Origin: an uncultured Verrucomicrobiales bacterium
Lineage (GTDB): Bacteria; Verrucomicrobiota; Verrucomicrobiia; Verrucomicrobiales; Akkermansiaceae
Direction of reading: 5' to 3'
Assembly (NCBI GenBank): GCA_937969495.1
Contig: CALBVY010000015.1
Coordinates: forward strand, 1 to 64,000
Length of the DNA: 64,000 nucleotides
The notes below the pieces were generated by a model. It was not told the DNA's origin, did no database searches, and saw only the letters and a program-made list of their open reading frames with translations. Position numbers and translations under genes: made by a program. Of this stretch, positions 9,698-18,141 are shown piece after piece (the first letter of the stretch is position 1; every line of letters starts with the position of its first letter).

Positions 9698-10450
9698 TTA
9701 GAAGCTTACAGATGCCTTCAGGCCGAAGGTAAGCTCGTCATCTTCTTTGACTGTAGCGCCAACAGGCTCAAGAGCATCAAATCCTTGGCTGTAAGTTACA
9801 AAAGGAGTCAGGGTCAAGTTCTCTGTAGCTTGATAAGCCAGAGACAAAGTCACGTAAGCGTGGTTCCAGTCATTACCAGTTCCAAGTAAGTTATCCCAGT
9901 AGTCAAATGAGTAAGCAACACCTACAGTAAGTCCAAGGTTAGACTTCTCGCAGAGTTCCCAGCCCTTATGAGCGCTAAGCTCAGCATAAGTGCCCTCAAG
10001 CAAGTCAATATCATGTGCCACATAGAGGTTCACATCAGCATCTGTCCATGGACATTGTGTGCCTAGGTTAAGATAAATCTCAGCCGTATCAAAATCAGTA
10101 AAAGCAATATCCAACTCTTGGCGCTGGTAACCTAGCTCAAGGTGATAACATTCTGTGGTGTAACGAACACCACCACGAAAACGATTATGATCAGCGCTGG
10201 AGTCTGGTATTGTGTGAATATTAGCACCGGCAACAAGGCTCCACTGATCATTTAGCTTCCATGCTGCATTAATTGCAGTTTCAAAAGTATTTTCGGTGTC
10301 GCCTCCTAAGATACCAGTTTCCAGAAGACCATTCATACCACGGTAGTTAAACTGACTGTGGTAAGTAAGGCTAAGATCACCTTCAAGCTCAGCAAAAGCT
10401 GGTGCAGAGAGAGAGGCGATTGTTGCTGCTGCGATTATTGTTTTTTTCAT
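9698..10450 (-). CDS. Outer-membrane beta-barrel protein of unknown substrate (250 aa)
   Basis: There is a clean signal peptide (residues 1-20, ending AFAE), then alternating hydrophobic/aromatic strands (for example LSLTYHSQFNYRG and YHLELGYQRQELD) and a C-terminal Phe, as in integral outer-membrane barrels. Its length of about 230 mature residues fits 8-12 strands. Paired Cys at several positions (TECYHL, TQCPW, WELCEKS) could form periplasmic disulfides. It is monocistronic, with its own terminator. A Fur-box-like sequence lies about 75 bp upstream of the start, so metal-dependent expression is plausible. Uptake of a metal complex would fit but is only an inference. Confidence 0.8.
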   Translation of the reverse strand: MKKTIIAAATIASLSAPAFAELEGDLSLTYHSQFNYRGMNGLLETGILGGDTENTFETAINAAWKLNDQWSLVAGANIHTIPDSSADHNRFRGGVRYTTECYHLELGYQRQELDIAFTDFDTAEIYLNLGTQCPWTDADVNLYVAHDIDLLEGTYAELSAHKGWELCEKSNLGLTVGVAYSFDYWDNLLGTGNDWNHAYVTLSLAYQATENLTLTPFVTYSQGFDALEPVGATVKEDDELTFGLKASVSF

Positions 10451-10524
10451 AGTTTAGTCTGGTTGTTTGGGTTGTTTGGGAATTGCTGTTGCTTAGCTGA
10501 ACTAAAATGATATACATTCATCAT

Positions 10525-10543
10525 GATGATGACTATCACTCTC
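10525..10543. promoter_or_regulatory. Candidate Fur-family binding site
   Basis: The plus-strand 19-mer GATGATGACTATCACTCTC reads on the minus strand as GAGAGTGATAGTCATCATC. This matches the classical Fur consensus GATAATGATAATCATTATC at 15 of 19 positions by direct comparison. It lies between the divergent outer-membrane protein gene (start 10450) and the DAHP synthase gene (start 10728) and is nearer the former. A Fur-family regulator is encoded at 14924. Confidence 0.5.
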
Positions 10544-10552
10544 ATTTGCAAC

Positions 10553-10576
10553 AACGACGTTGTGAATAACATCGTT
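10553..10576. repeat. Inverted repeat in divergent promoter region
   Basis: AACGACGTT (10553-10561) and AACATCGTT (10568-10576) are inverted copies with one mismatch around a 6-nt spacer. This could be an operator. There is no T-run, so it is not an intrinsic terminator. Confidence 0.4.
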
Positions 10577-10600
10577 TAAAAAAGGGATCAACATGAATAT

Positions 10601-10614
10601 TGACAATATTGTCA
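10601..10614. repeat. Perfect 14-bp palindrome upstream of DAHP synthase
   Basis: TGACAATATTGTCA is its own reverse complement and sits 114 bp before the DAHP synthase start codon. The shape and size suit a dimeric repressor site, but no regulator can be named. Confidence 0.4.
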
Positions 10615-10727
10615 CATTTTTTTCCAAAAAAATAATACCCCCTCTAAAGGAAGGAATCACCAGATGAACAATTGATGCAGTATCAGTTTTCTGTTGGCTT
10701 TTTAAAATCTCCATCTAGAAAAAGCAC

Positions 10728-11813
10728 GTGACTGATTTCCAGACAGACGATTTACGCATCGCACATATCAAGCCGCTGATATCCCCTTCCGTTCTTTCTT
10801 ACTACCTTCCTGTCACGGAAAAAGTTTCCGAGGTGGTGTCTACCGCCCGCAGACAATGTGAGGCGGTATTAGCTGGTAAAGACGATCGGTTACTCGTTGT
10901 CGTTGGCCCATGTTCCATCCATGATACAGGAGCCGCCATTGAGTATGCCACACGATTAAAAGAAATCTCTGCCCGCTACACCGATGACCTCCTGATCGTC
11001 ATGCGCGTGTATTTCGAAAAACCGCGGACTACAGTCGGCTGGAAGGGACTGATTAACGATCCTCATCTTGATGGTTCCTTTGATATCAACCGTGGCTTGC
11101 ATGTAGCAAGGGAGCTTCTGATCGAGCTCGCAGAAATGGGAGTGCCTGCTGGTACCGAGTTCCTTGATACCATTTCGCCACAGTATTACGCAGATCTTAT
11201 TAGCTGGGGTGCTGTTGGGGCGCGGACGACCGAATCTCAAATCCACCGAGAACTAGCATCTGGACTCTCCATGCCTGTTGGTTTTAAAAATGGCACTGGT
11301 GGCTCAATTCAAATTGCCCTCGATGCTATACAAGCTTCCTCACGACCACATCACTTTTTATCAGTTACCAAGCAGGGCGTATCTGCCATTGTTCAGACTA
11401 AGGGCAATGAAGCATGCCACATTATCATGCGTGGCTCTTCCAAGGGACCTAACTATGATACTGAGAGCATTACCCAGGTAACTGAGCAGCTAGAAAATGC
11501 TGGCCTAGAAGGTTCTGTCATGGTCGATTGCTCCCATGGCAATTCACTGAAGGACTATCGTAATCAACCCGCTGTGGTGCAATCTCTCTGCGAACAAATT
11601 GCTGGTGGTAGCCATGCCATTCACTCCGTCATGGTAGAAAGCAATCTCGTGGAAGGAGCGCAAAAGCTGCAGAGCAACCTTGCTGATATGACCTATGGGC
11701 AGTCAGTTACCGATCAATGTGTAAGCTGGCAGACTACGGAAAATATCCTTGAGACCTTTGCCTCTGCGGTGCAGGCAAGAAGAAAAGTGGGTGGTGAAAC
11801 CCACGCCACTTAG
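10728..11813 (+). CDS. aroG: 3-deoxy-7-phosphoheptulonate (DAHP) synthase, class I AroF/G/H type
   Basis: This enzyme condenses phosphoenolpyruvate with erythrose 4-phosphate in the first step of the shikimate pathway. Family landmarks are VGPCSIHD (about 57-64), the KPRTTVGWKGLINDP block, GARTTESQIHRELASGLSMP with the PEP-binding Arg, GFKNGTGG, and the metal-ligand segment DCSHGNSLKDYRNQP. At 361 aa it matches the family size of about 350. The start is GTG. The N-terminal extension resembles that of feedback-regulated AroF/G/H enzymes, but I cannot say which amino acid it senses. It ends 4 bp inside the convergent sulfatase gene. Confidence 0.95.
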   Translation: MTDFQTDDLRIAHIKPLISPSVLSYYLPVTEKVSEVVSTARRQCEAVLAGKDDRLLVVVGPCSIHDTGAAIEYATRLKEISARYTDDLLIVMRVYFEKPRTTVGWKGLINDPHLDGSFDINRGLHVARELLIELAEMGVPAGTEFLDTISPQYYADLISWGAVGARTTESQIHRELASGLSMPVGFKNGTGGSIQIALDAIQASSRPHHFLSVTKQGVSAIVQTKGNEACHIIMRGSSKGPNYDTESITQVTEQLENAGLEGSVMVDCSHGNSLKDYRNQPAVVQSLCEQIAGGSHAIHSVMVESNLVEGAQKLQSNLADMTYGQSVTDQCVSWQTTENILETFASAVQARRKVGGETHAT

Positions 11814-13255
11814 GGTCTCCAAGGCTCTGGCCCATTACCTTTTTTCTGAAGGAATTGAGCATCCACCTCTTTATACCATGTGTGGAGCCGTGCACGCATT
11901 TCTGTTACACGCTCGGGAAATTTCTCTGCTAGGTCTGTTTGTTCACTCATATCTTGGGCAAGGTTATAGAGATGCACTCGCCCATCCTCATAGCGTTCAA
12001 TCAACTTCCACTCACCTTCACGAATAGCACCAGAGGGAATACCACCTTGGTTACTATAGTGAGGGTAATGCCAGTAGAGTGACTTGCGCTCAAGTGTCCC
12101 TCCCTTTAATGCAGGGGCTATATCAATACCATCGATGATATGCTGGGTAGTCGCTCCCGCTGCCTGAGCCACCGTGGGGTACAGATCAATAGAGCAGATC
12201 ATTTCTTTACTCTCAGATCCAGCCTTGGTGACACCCGGATAGCGGATGATCCATGGCTCACGGATACCACCTTCATACACCCATCCCTTACCTCCGCGTA
12301 GAGGTAAATTACTTGTTGGCAAGCCTTCTGAGGTAGAAAGCCCCCCGTTATCAGATGTGAATATAACAATGGTATTATCAGCCACACCTGAGTCTTCAAG
12401 CTGCTTAAGCACTTTACCCACAGCCTCGTCCATCGCTTCCACCATAGCGGCATAGACAGGATGATTTTGCAGTACACGCACCATGCGTTTTTTAGAACCA
12501 AACACTTGCTCTTCTTCAGTAAATTTTGTTCCTTTGAAATCTTTGGCTTTAGCTTCGTACTTTTCCACCAAATCTGGACGACCAATAAGCGGAGTATGCA
12601 CCGAGTAAAAAGAAAGATAAGCTAGAAATGGTTTATCCTGATTGTCTTTGATAAATTTTACCGTCTCGTTTGCCAAGCGATCTGGAAGATGGTTGTCATC
12701 AGGAAGATCTTTCATCTCAGGGTTCTTGAAGGGGGCAAAATACTTCTTCCCCGTGTACGGTCCTCCACGATGATATCCACCGATATTAATATCAAAACCC
12801 TGATTCTGAGGGTAAAATTTCTTGCTCTCACCCAGATGCCATTTGCCTGCAAAAAAAGTACTGTAACCTTGCTCTTTAAGCATTTCAGCAATAGTGATTT
12901 CCTCAAGCTCCATACGCCTTGCCAGCGGTGCAGGCTTGAACTTACCAGCTCTTTTCCCAACAAAAAAATTCGTCACCCGCGCACGAGTAGGGTATTTCCC
13001 AGTCATCAGACTGTAGCGCGTAGGCGAGCACACCGGATTCGCGGCATAACCATCAGTAAAACGCATCCCTGACTTAGCAAAAGCATCAATACTAGGTGTT
13101 TCATAAAAAGAATGAGGATTATTTACCCCAATATCCATGTAGCCCAAATCATCAACGAGAAAAACAAGCACGTTAGGCTTCTTGGCATCTGCTGCATGCA
13201 GGGTAATAAACGAGCTAAACAGGGCAGTTGTAATCGAAAAAAGACGAGATTTCAT
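11810..13255 (-). CDS. Secreted formylglycine-dependent sulfatase (arylsulfatase family)
   Basis: The 481-aa product has a signal peptide (1-23, ending HAAD) and the alkaline-phosphatase-like sulfatase fold. Metal-binding D35-D36 sit in VFLVDDLGY. The modification motif C76-S-P-T-R carries the cysteine converted to formylglycine, followed by LMTGKYPTR. The later FTSDNGG segment supplies further metal ligands. Substrate sulfatases of this kind are abundant in Verrucomicrobiota that degrade sulfated polysaccharides. The actual substrate cannot be read from the sequence. No FGE or anSME maturase lies nearby. Confidence 0.93.
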   Translation of the reverse strand: MKSRLFSITTALFSSFITLHAADAKKPNVLVFLVDDLGYMDIGVNNPHSFYETPSIDAFAKSGMRFTDGYAANPVCSPTRYSLMTGKYPTRARVTNFFVGKRAGKFKPAPLARRMELEEITIAEMLKEQGYSTFFAGKWHLGESKKFYPQNQGFDINIGGYHRGGPYTGKKYFAPFKNPEMKDLPDDNHLPDRLANETVKFIKDNQDKPFLAYLSFYSVHTPLIGRPDLVEKYEAKAKDFKGTKFTEEEQVFGSKKRMVRVLQNHPVYAAMVEAMDEAVGKVLKQLEDSGVADNTIVIFTSDNGGLSTSEGLPTSNLPLRGGKGWVYEGGIREPWIIRYPGVTKAGSESKEMICSIDLYPTVAQAAGATTQHIIDGIDIAPALKGGTLERKSLYWHYPHYSNQGGIPSGAIREGEWKLIERYEDGRVHLYNLAQDMSEQTDLAEKFPERVTEMRARLHTWYKEVDAQFLQKKGNGPEPWRP

Positions 13256-13360
13256 AAAATATTGAATTATGATAAGATGGATGATGTTTTACTCTGACAT
13301 ATACTTTAAAAACAACCCATATCTTACAAATACAGCTTAAAGTAGGCTGAGCCAAACCGC

Positions 13361-14101
13361 TTAAGGTGCTAGGCGAGCCACGTAGACTGTACTTTCTGAA
13401 TCTCGGCCTAAGATCGGATTTTCAAATGGCACCACATGGGTATCCACGCACTCAAATACTTCACCCAGTGCCGCCATGAATGTTTCCTCCGGAGGATCAT
13501 CCGACCAAAGAGCAAATACTCCCCCAGGATAAAGCTGCTCCGTCATCTTCCGCAGTCCATCTACTTGATAGAAACTAGCATGCCGCTCGTTAAGCAGGTG
13601 ATCCGGCGAGTGATCAATATCAAGAAGGATGGCGTGAAATTTTCTACCCATCATCCGAGCATCAAATCCTACCCCACCATCCACTATCGCACGTTTAAAA
13701 AAGTCGCCATGTTCAAAACGACAACGCGCATCATCCGTTAGAGATTCCCCCAGCGGTACAAGCCCACGCTGGTGCCAATCGATAACTGGTTGCAGGTAAT
13801 CAACAACAATAAGATCACCCACAGATCGATGATCAAGAGCCACCTTTGCCGTGTAACCAAGACCTAATCCACCGACTACGAGATCAAGCGTTGTATCCGG
13901 AAATATTCTTTCTGCGGCAGCTAGCCCAAGTGTAGAAAGAGCCTCTTCAACCACAGTAAACAAGCTGGACATAAGAAACTCGCTCCCGAGCATAATCTCG
14001 TAGATTTCCTTATCACCTAGAGTCTGCATCGTGCGGCGTCTAAGGATCACCTCACCAAGTGGAGTCTGCTGGAAATCAATTTCCTCAAATCGGCGTTGCA
14101 T
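13361..14101 (-). CDS. Spermidine-synthase-like SAM-fold protein (246 aa)
   Basis: The core has a nucleotide-binding motif, VVGGLGLGYTAKVAL (about residues 70-85), then IVVDYLQPVIDWH with the acidic ribose-binding residue, and a later LLDIDHSPDHLL with acidic residues. These match the spermidine synthase/spermine synthase-like fold. It lacks a clear GGGDGG polyamine-synthase signature, so the aminopropyltransferase reaction is not assured. It may be a diverged methyltransferase. It lies just downstream of the tRNA-Thr on the same strand. Confidence 0.75.
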   Translation of the reverse strand: MQRRFEEIDFQQTPLGEVILRRRTMQTLGDKEIYEIMLGSEFLMSSLFTVVEEALSTLGLAAAERIFPDTTLDLVVGGLGLGYTAKVALDHRSVGDLIVVDYLQPVIDWHQRGLVPLGESLTDDARCRFEHGDFFKRAIVDGGVGFDARMMGRKFHAILLDIDHSPDHLLNERHASFYQVDGLRKMTEQLYPGGVFALWSDDPPEETFMAALGEVFECVDTHVVPFENPILGRDSESTVYVARLAP

Positions 14102-14144
14102 GGTGAAGCTTAGTCACACCATCTCGACTTCTGAAACATCAATA

Positions 14145-14219
14145 TGGAGCCGCTGGCCGGAATTGAACCGGCGGCCTATTCATTACGAGTGAATTGCTCT
14201 ACCCCTGAGCTACAGCGGC
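14145..14219 (-). tRNA. tRNA-Thr (anticodon CGT)
   Basis: On the minus strand a full cloverleaf is present. The 7-bp acceptor stem GCCGCTG/CAGCGGC is followed by discriminator T and an encoded CCA. The D arm contains GCTCAGGGGTAGAGC. The anticodon stem ATTCA/TGAAT holds the loop CTCGTAA (anticodon CGT, reads ACG), and the T arm is GCCGGTTCAATTCCGGC. The length is 75 nt. Confidence 0.96.
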
Positions 14220-14341
14220 CTGTTTTGAGGTGCTTATCTCGCCCTCAAAGCAAGATGCATTTCATTTAGCAAACTCTTACTAAAAAACAATCGTGATTTC
14301 TGAGAAAAGGTAGCTCCCTTATAAAGCCCTTTTACACGCCA

Positions 14342-14854
14342 CTAACGCCCAGTAGATCCCCAGAGGTATGAGCGCTTTGAGGCCACCACCTGGCTACCTC
14401 TGATCAACTTCGCTCTCCATGCTAGAATATTCCCGCCCTCACGGTAAGGCTTTCCTATGATATTAAACTCCATCACTCCAGAGTTCTGCCCTGCTGGAAT
14501 ATCACGCGTTATAGTCAGAACCTTAGAGGCTGTAGCAGCCTGCTGATACTCAAAAATAATTTTCATCTCTCCTGCTCCTGCCTGCGGCCTATTCCAATAC
14601 ACGGTGTAGTAGTGCCCTAGTCTATTTTTCCTCTGCTCAAGAGTAACTGCCCCACGCATACGGTAAAGCTGCTCTCCTCGAATCATTTGAGCATCTCGAT
14701 TCACAATATCAATGTCACGCAGATGAGACTGCTTCACCTTAAGTGGTTCTGGATTTCCGCCACAAGATACCAACAAAGCAGTAAGCGCCGTTAGAAAAAA
14801 TGGTGTTCTCCTAAGATGTTTAAAAACTAATCGCACATAAGAAACAAAGCGCAT
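14342..14854 (-). CDS. Lipoprotein of unknown function (170 aa)
   Basis: The N-terminus has basic residues, a hydrophobic core and the lipobox LLVSC (Cys about residue 31), so it is lipid-anchored after cleavage by signal peptidase II. The remaining 140 residues look like a compact beta domain, including VTLEQRKNRLGHYYTVYWNRP and a C-terminal FxYQQ..KVLTI..DIP segment. They match nothing that I can name. The start codon could be an internal Met or Leu closer to the hydrophobic core. It is followed by the tRNA-Thr on the same strand. Confidence 0.78.
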   Translation of the reverse strand: MRFVSYVRLVFKHLRRTPFFLTALTALLVSCGGNPEPLKVKQSHLRDIDIVNRDAQMIRGEQLYRMRGAVTLEQRKNRLGHYYTVYWNRPQAGAGEMKIIFEYQQAATASKVLTITRDIPAGQNSGVMEFNIIGKPYREGGNILAWRAKLIRGSQVVASKRSYLWGSTGR

Positions 14855-14923
14855 CAGGAGAAAAAACCAATATCGAAATTTCTAATTCGCCAGAGGTAGG
14901 CATTTTAGTCTAAACTTCGGCAT

Positions 14924-15421
14924 ATGGATCCTACGATAGAGTCTCGCCTACAGCATTTCATTCAAGCAAAAGGCCTGCGTAACACGCCGCAGCGGAATTC
15001 CATTGTCGAAGCAATCTTTGCCACGGATGAGCACTTCACTGCGGATGAACTCTGGGAACGTGTCCGTAAAACCCAATTACGTTCATCACGCGCTACAGTT
15101 TATCGGACGATTTCCCTCTTGGTGGAAGCCGGTCTACTGCACGAAATTGATCTTGGTGATGATCAGAAGACCTACGATCCAAACTTCGTGGATAGCCCTG
15201 CGCATAACCATTTGGTATGTATCGACTGCGGTAAGGTGGTAGAATTCGAGGATAAACACATTAAGCTCCTCAACGACTGCGCAACGCGGAGGCTGGGATT
15301 CCGCCCTGAGCGACAAACTTTAAAAATAGAAGCCTGCTGTGAAAAACTACGGCTCCATGGTCGATGTGAAAATCTCATTGCCGCTCGCGTGCAAGGAAAG
15401 CGTCTGCCTAAAAAGCGCTAA
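14924..15421 (+). CDS. Fur-family metal-responsive transcriptional regulator
   Basis: The 165-aa product has an N-terminal winged helix (NTPQRNSIVEAIF..., recognition helix with ATVYRT at 57-62) and a C-terminal metal-binding dimerisation domain. Likely ligands are H94 and H96 in AHNHLVC, the CxxC pair C99/C102, and further Cys at 138-139 and 148 that may complete a structural zinc site. These features fit Fur, Zur or PerR, and the sequence does not decide which metal is sensed. The hemolysin III gene starts 6 bp later in the same operon. The Fur-box-like site at 10525 is a candidate target. Confidence 0.92.
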   Translation: MDPTIESRLQHFIQAKGLRNTPQRNSIVEAIFATDEHFTADELWERVRKTQLRSSRATVYRTISLLVEAGLLHEIDLGDDQKTYDPNFVDSPAHNHLVCIDCGKVVEFEDKHIKLLNDCATRRLGFRPERQTLKIEACCEKLRLHGRCENLIAARVQGKRLPKKR

Positions 15422-15427
15422 CAGCTC

Positions 15428-16105
15428 ATGTCAGCAAACAAAAAAATCTCACTCCCTGAGAAGATCCGCTCAGAGCTCTGTGAGACCAAACCAGAGGAGC
15501 TAGCAAGTGCGATTACTCATGGCTTGGGCGTGCTAATGAGTATTGCAGCACTCGTTCTGATGATCATGGTCTCTGGTAGTGACCCTTGGAAAATCACCAG
15601 TGGCGCAATATTTGGCACCACACTGATTCTACTTTACCTCTCATCCACACTTTACCATACGATGAGTTCTCCGAGGAGTAAGTCATTTTTTCAAATCCTC
15701 GATCATGCCGCTATCTACCTACTCATTGCAGGATCTTATACCCCTATCACTCTGGTCACTCTCCGTGGTCTGTGGGGCTGGAGTTTATTTGGTATCGTAT
15801 GGGCGATGGCCATCGCTGGCATTATGATCAAAGCATTTATGAAACAAAACCGTGAACACTGGATTTCTACGGTTCTATATCTTGTGATGGGGTGGCTAGC
15901 CGTTTTTGTCATTGGGCCACTCATCAAGGCGCTTCCCATGCCAGGTCTTATGATGTTGGTAGCTGGAGGACTATGTTACACCTTTGGGGTAATTTTCTTT
16001 GTGTGGAACAAACTTCGCTTTAATCATTCGCTATGGCACCTCTTTGTGCTGGCAGGAAGCACACTGCATGCGTTAGTAATGATCCTTTATGTATTACAAG
16101 CCTGA
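15428..16105 (+). CDS. Hemolysin III family (PAQR-like) membrane protein
   Basis: The 225-aa product has seven predicted transmembrane helices. Family hallmarks are ELASAITHGLG near residue 25, LYLSSTLYHT (about 73-82) with conserved Ser and His, DHAAIYLLIAGSYTP (about 96-110), and the final HxxxH-type segment SLWHLFVLAGSTLH. Bacterial members belong to the PAQR/CREST superfamily of putative metal-dependent membrane hydrolases. The haemolytic role is not general. It is co-transcribed with the Fur-type regulator. The gene ends in TGA, showing that TGA terminates translation normally in this genome. Confidence 0.92.
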   Translation: MSANKKISLPEKIRSELCETKPEELASAITHGLGVLMSIAALVLMIMVSGSDPWKITSGAIFGTTLILLYLSSTLYHTMSSPRSKSFFQILDHAAIYLLIAGSYTPITLVTLRGLWGWSLFGIVWAMAIAGIMIKAFMKQNREHWISTVLYLVMGWLAVFVIGPLIKALPMPGLMMLVAGGLCYTFGVIFFVWNKLRFNHSLWHLFVLAGSTLHALVMILYVLQA

Positions 16106-16585
16106 CTCTTTCCATTCCTCCCAGCCGCCTCGATAAACAGAGACGGAATATCCTAGCTCGATGAGCTTTAAGCCCGTTTTATGCGCATCAGGGCAGTTCA
16201 CATTCTGACAATACAGGACGATGATCTTTCCAGACTTCACAGCAGCATCCAAAATTGCACGCTTGGAAGTAATGATTTTATCATACTTGATGAACGGTAA
16301 GCTCTCTGCTCCATCGATATGACCAAGCCGATAGTATAGTGGCGGCCTAACATCAATAAGCAGCGCTTTACCTGTCTGGCTCAGACTAAAAAGCCTCTCC
16401 ATATCAATGCTCGTCAGTGCCCCTTTTCTAATCGCTTTTGAAGTTGGCCGAGTCACTTTCGGCTTTAGCTGGGCACTCTTTTTAACCACAGGCTTAACCT
16501 GCTCCACTACAGGAGGCGTCTCTGAGCATGACACAAGTATCAGACCACAAAGAGGCAGAAGATACTGATAGAATTGTATTTTCAT
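16094..16585 (-). CDS. Rhodanese-domain lipoprotein
   Basis: I chose the ATG at 16585, because it gives a standard lipoprotein signal (MKIQFYQYLLPLCGLILVSC) and follows AGGAGG directly. A longer frame to 16642 adds 19 unlikely residues. The mature part has a linker, then a single rhodanese domain with LLIDVRPPLYYRLGHIDGAESLPF and the active-site loop YCQNVNCPDA. The loop holds Cys at the catalytic position and a second Cys five residues on, unlike the usual CxxGxRS. Extracytoplasmic sulfurtransferase or redox activity is inferred. The 3' end overlaps the hemolysin III gene by 12 bp. Confidence 0.85.
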   Translation of the reverse strand: MKIQFYQYLLPLCGLILVSCSETPPVVEQVKPVVKKSAQLKPKVTRPTSKAIRKGALTSIDMERLFSLSQTGKALLIDVRPPLYYRLGHIDGAESLPFIKYDKIITSKRAILDAAVKSGKIIVLYCQNVNCPDAHKTGLKLIELGYSVSVYRGGWEEWKESGL

Positions 16586-16656
16586 CCTCCTAGTCTGCAA
16601 GGAATAGAGAAAAATGGAATGCTGTTTTAGAAGAAAAAACAAACACCAAAAATCTA

Positions 16657-17754
16657 CTATGCGCTTACTCGCATTGGCATGATAACGTAGAGGAATGAGC
16701 TATCAATACGGATAACTCCTGGGCTCATACCGTCAATAAGATCAAGATACACAGATTCCTCTCCAAGACTCTTCAGTGGTGCCATGAGAAACTCAGGATT
16801 AAACGCAATGGCAAACTCATCACCATCGTAGTCTGCTACGATAGGCTCTTTGGCCTCACCAATGTCTTTGGAGTTTGCCTGCACATCAATACTACCTTTG
16901 CTAAAGGTTAGCTTCACTGAGTTCGAGCTTTCCGAGGTCAGCAGAGAAATACGGCGCACCGTGCTGAGAAACTCTTCACGATTAATAGTAATACGCTCTT
17001 TGCGTTCGCCAGGAATCACCTGCTTATAGTTCGGGTAATTCCCTTCAATCAGCTTACTTACTATAATGCTGTCACCAATTTCAAAACTAATCTGATTACC
17101 TGTTAGACGAACAATCACATCTCCTTCACCGCCAAGCATACGCTGCAGCTCATTAACAGCCTTGGAGGGAACGATGATGTCTGTCTCGTGACTGGCTGGA
17201 TATTCGAGCTCATTTTCCACCATCGCAAGACGGCGTCCATCAGTAGCGACAAAAGTCATTTTACCTTCACGGAAGGATATGTAGATACCGTTAAGCACAT
17301 AGCGCGTCTCATCCGTGGAGATTGCGTAAGAAGTCTTTTTAATCGCATCATGCAGCACGCTCTGACCGATTTTAAACTCACTGCCATCATCAAATTCCGG
17401 AAGTGGCGGGAACTCATCTTCACCTAAACCAATGATCTTGAAAAAACTAGGTCCTGATTTAATGGATGCATGGTTTTTGGAATCCACAGAAACTTCTACC
17501 TCACTCGCAGGTAACTCACGAATAATGCTCACCAGACGTTTTACTGGTAAAGTAGTGGAACCTTCTTTTTCTATATTTGCTTCCACACTACCACTGACTC
17601 CGACATCAAGGTCTGTTGTTGTCAGCATCAGCTTACCTCCAGAGGCTTCGATGAGGACGTTGGAGAGAATAGGCAGTGTCGCGCGGTTACTGACAACATG
17701 CTGCACTTGCTGCAAAGCATCGAGGAAAGCTTCCTTGCTAATAGAAAATTTCAT
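16657..17754 (-). CDS. dnaN: DNA polymerase III beta subunit (sliding clamp)
   Basis: The 365-aa product is the normal length for the ring-shaped processivity clamp. It begins MKFSISKEAFLDALQQVQHVVSNRATLPILSNVLI, the characteristic first-domain sequence, contains ATDGRRLAM in the middle domain, and ends YVIMPMRVSA, the typical VMPMR-type C-terminus that forms part of the partner-binding cleft. It lies downstream of dnaA on the same strand, but separated by a 387-bp structured gap. Confidence 0.97.
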   Translation of the reverse strand: MKFSISKEAFLDALQQVQHVVSNRATLPILSNVLIEASGGKLMLTTTDLDVGVSGSVEANIEKEGSTTLPVKRLVSIIRELPASEVEVSVDSKNHASIKSGPSFFKIIGLGEDEFPPLPEFDDGSEFKIGQSVLHDAIKKTSYAISTDETRYVLNGIYISFREGKMTFVATDGRRLAMVENELEYPASHETDIIVPSKAVNELQRMLGGEGDVIVRLTGNQISFEIGDSIIVSKLIEGNYPNYKQVIPGERKERITINREEFLSTVRRISLLTSESSNSVKLTFSKGSIDVQANSKDIGEAKEPIVADYDGDEFAIAFNPEFLMAPLKSLGEESVYLDLIDGMSPGVIRIDSSFLYVIMPMRVSA

Positions 17755-18141
17755 TTTTGTGGTATTTCTTTGGTGAGGTTGGCAGTCTTGATTATTGCCA
17801 GTGCCGAGAATTTAAATTCTCTAAGCGGCCACACTTTGAATTATTATCGCTTCAAGGCAAGCATTCATTAACAAATGCTGATCATTTTTCCAAGGCTACC
17901 TCATTTTGAAACCCCTATAGTTAAAGGGTTTCGTTAAGTTGCATTTTGGATATTTAAGCTTGGATAAATCGTAAAGTATGGGTGCGGTGTGAATTTCATA
18001 CCGAGATGCGCCCACTTGTAAACTCAATACCATATGTAGTGGTGTCTATTTGTTAGCCACAACCTAAAGTGAGGTAGCCCTGATCATTTTTCGCCCCCTT
18101 CCGGATGGTAAGAAAAAATAGCACAAGCACTCAGCAGAAGC
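17755..18141. other. dnaA-dnaN intergenic region with two hairpins
   Basis: This is a 387-bp gap without a credible gene. It holds an inverted repeat GAAACCC/GGGTTTC (17908-17914 and 17926-17932). It also holds a compound hairpin at 17980-18013: GGGTGC pairs with GCGCCC outside, and GGTGTGA with TCATACC inside around loop ATT, separated by a one-sided bulge of five bases. Neither is followed by a T-run on either strand. I found no perfect TTATCCACA DnaA box here. It may be a dnaN leader or part of an origin region. Confidence 0.5.

Noticed and set aside
12199-12585. 128-codon minus-strand frame inside the sulfatase gene
   Set aside because: It is an alternative frame of a well-supported sulfatase, and no independent start or domain is seen.
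17755-18141. A classical oriC in the dnaA-dnaN gap
   Set aside because: No perfect or near-perfect TTATCCACA boxes were found there. The better candidate boxes lie upstream of dnaA.
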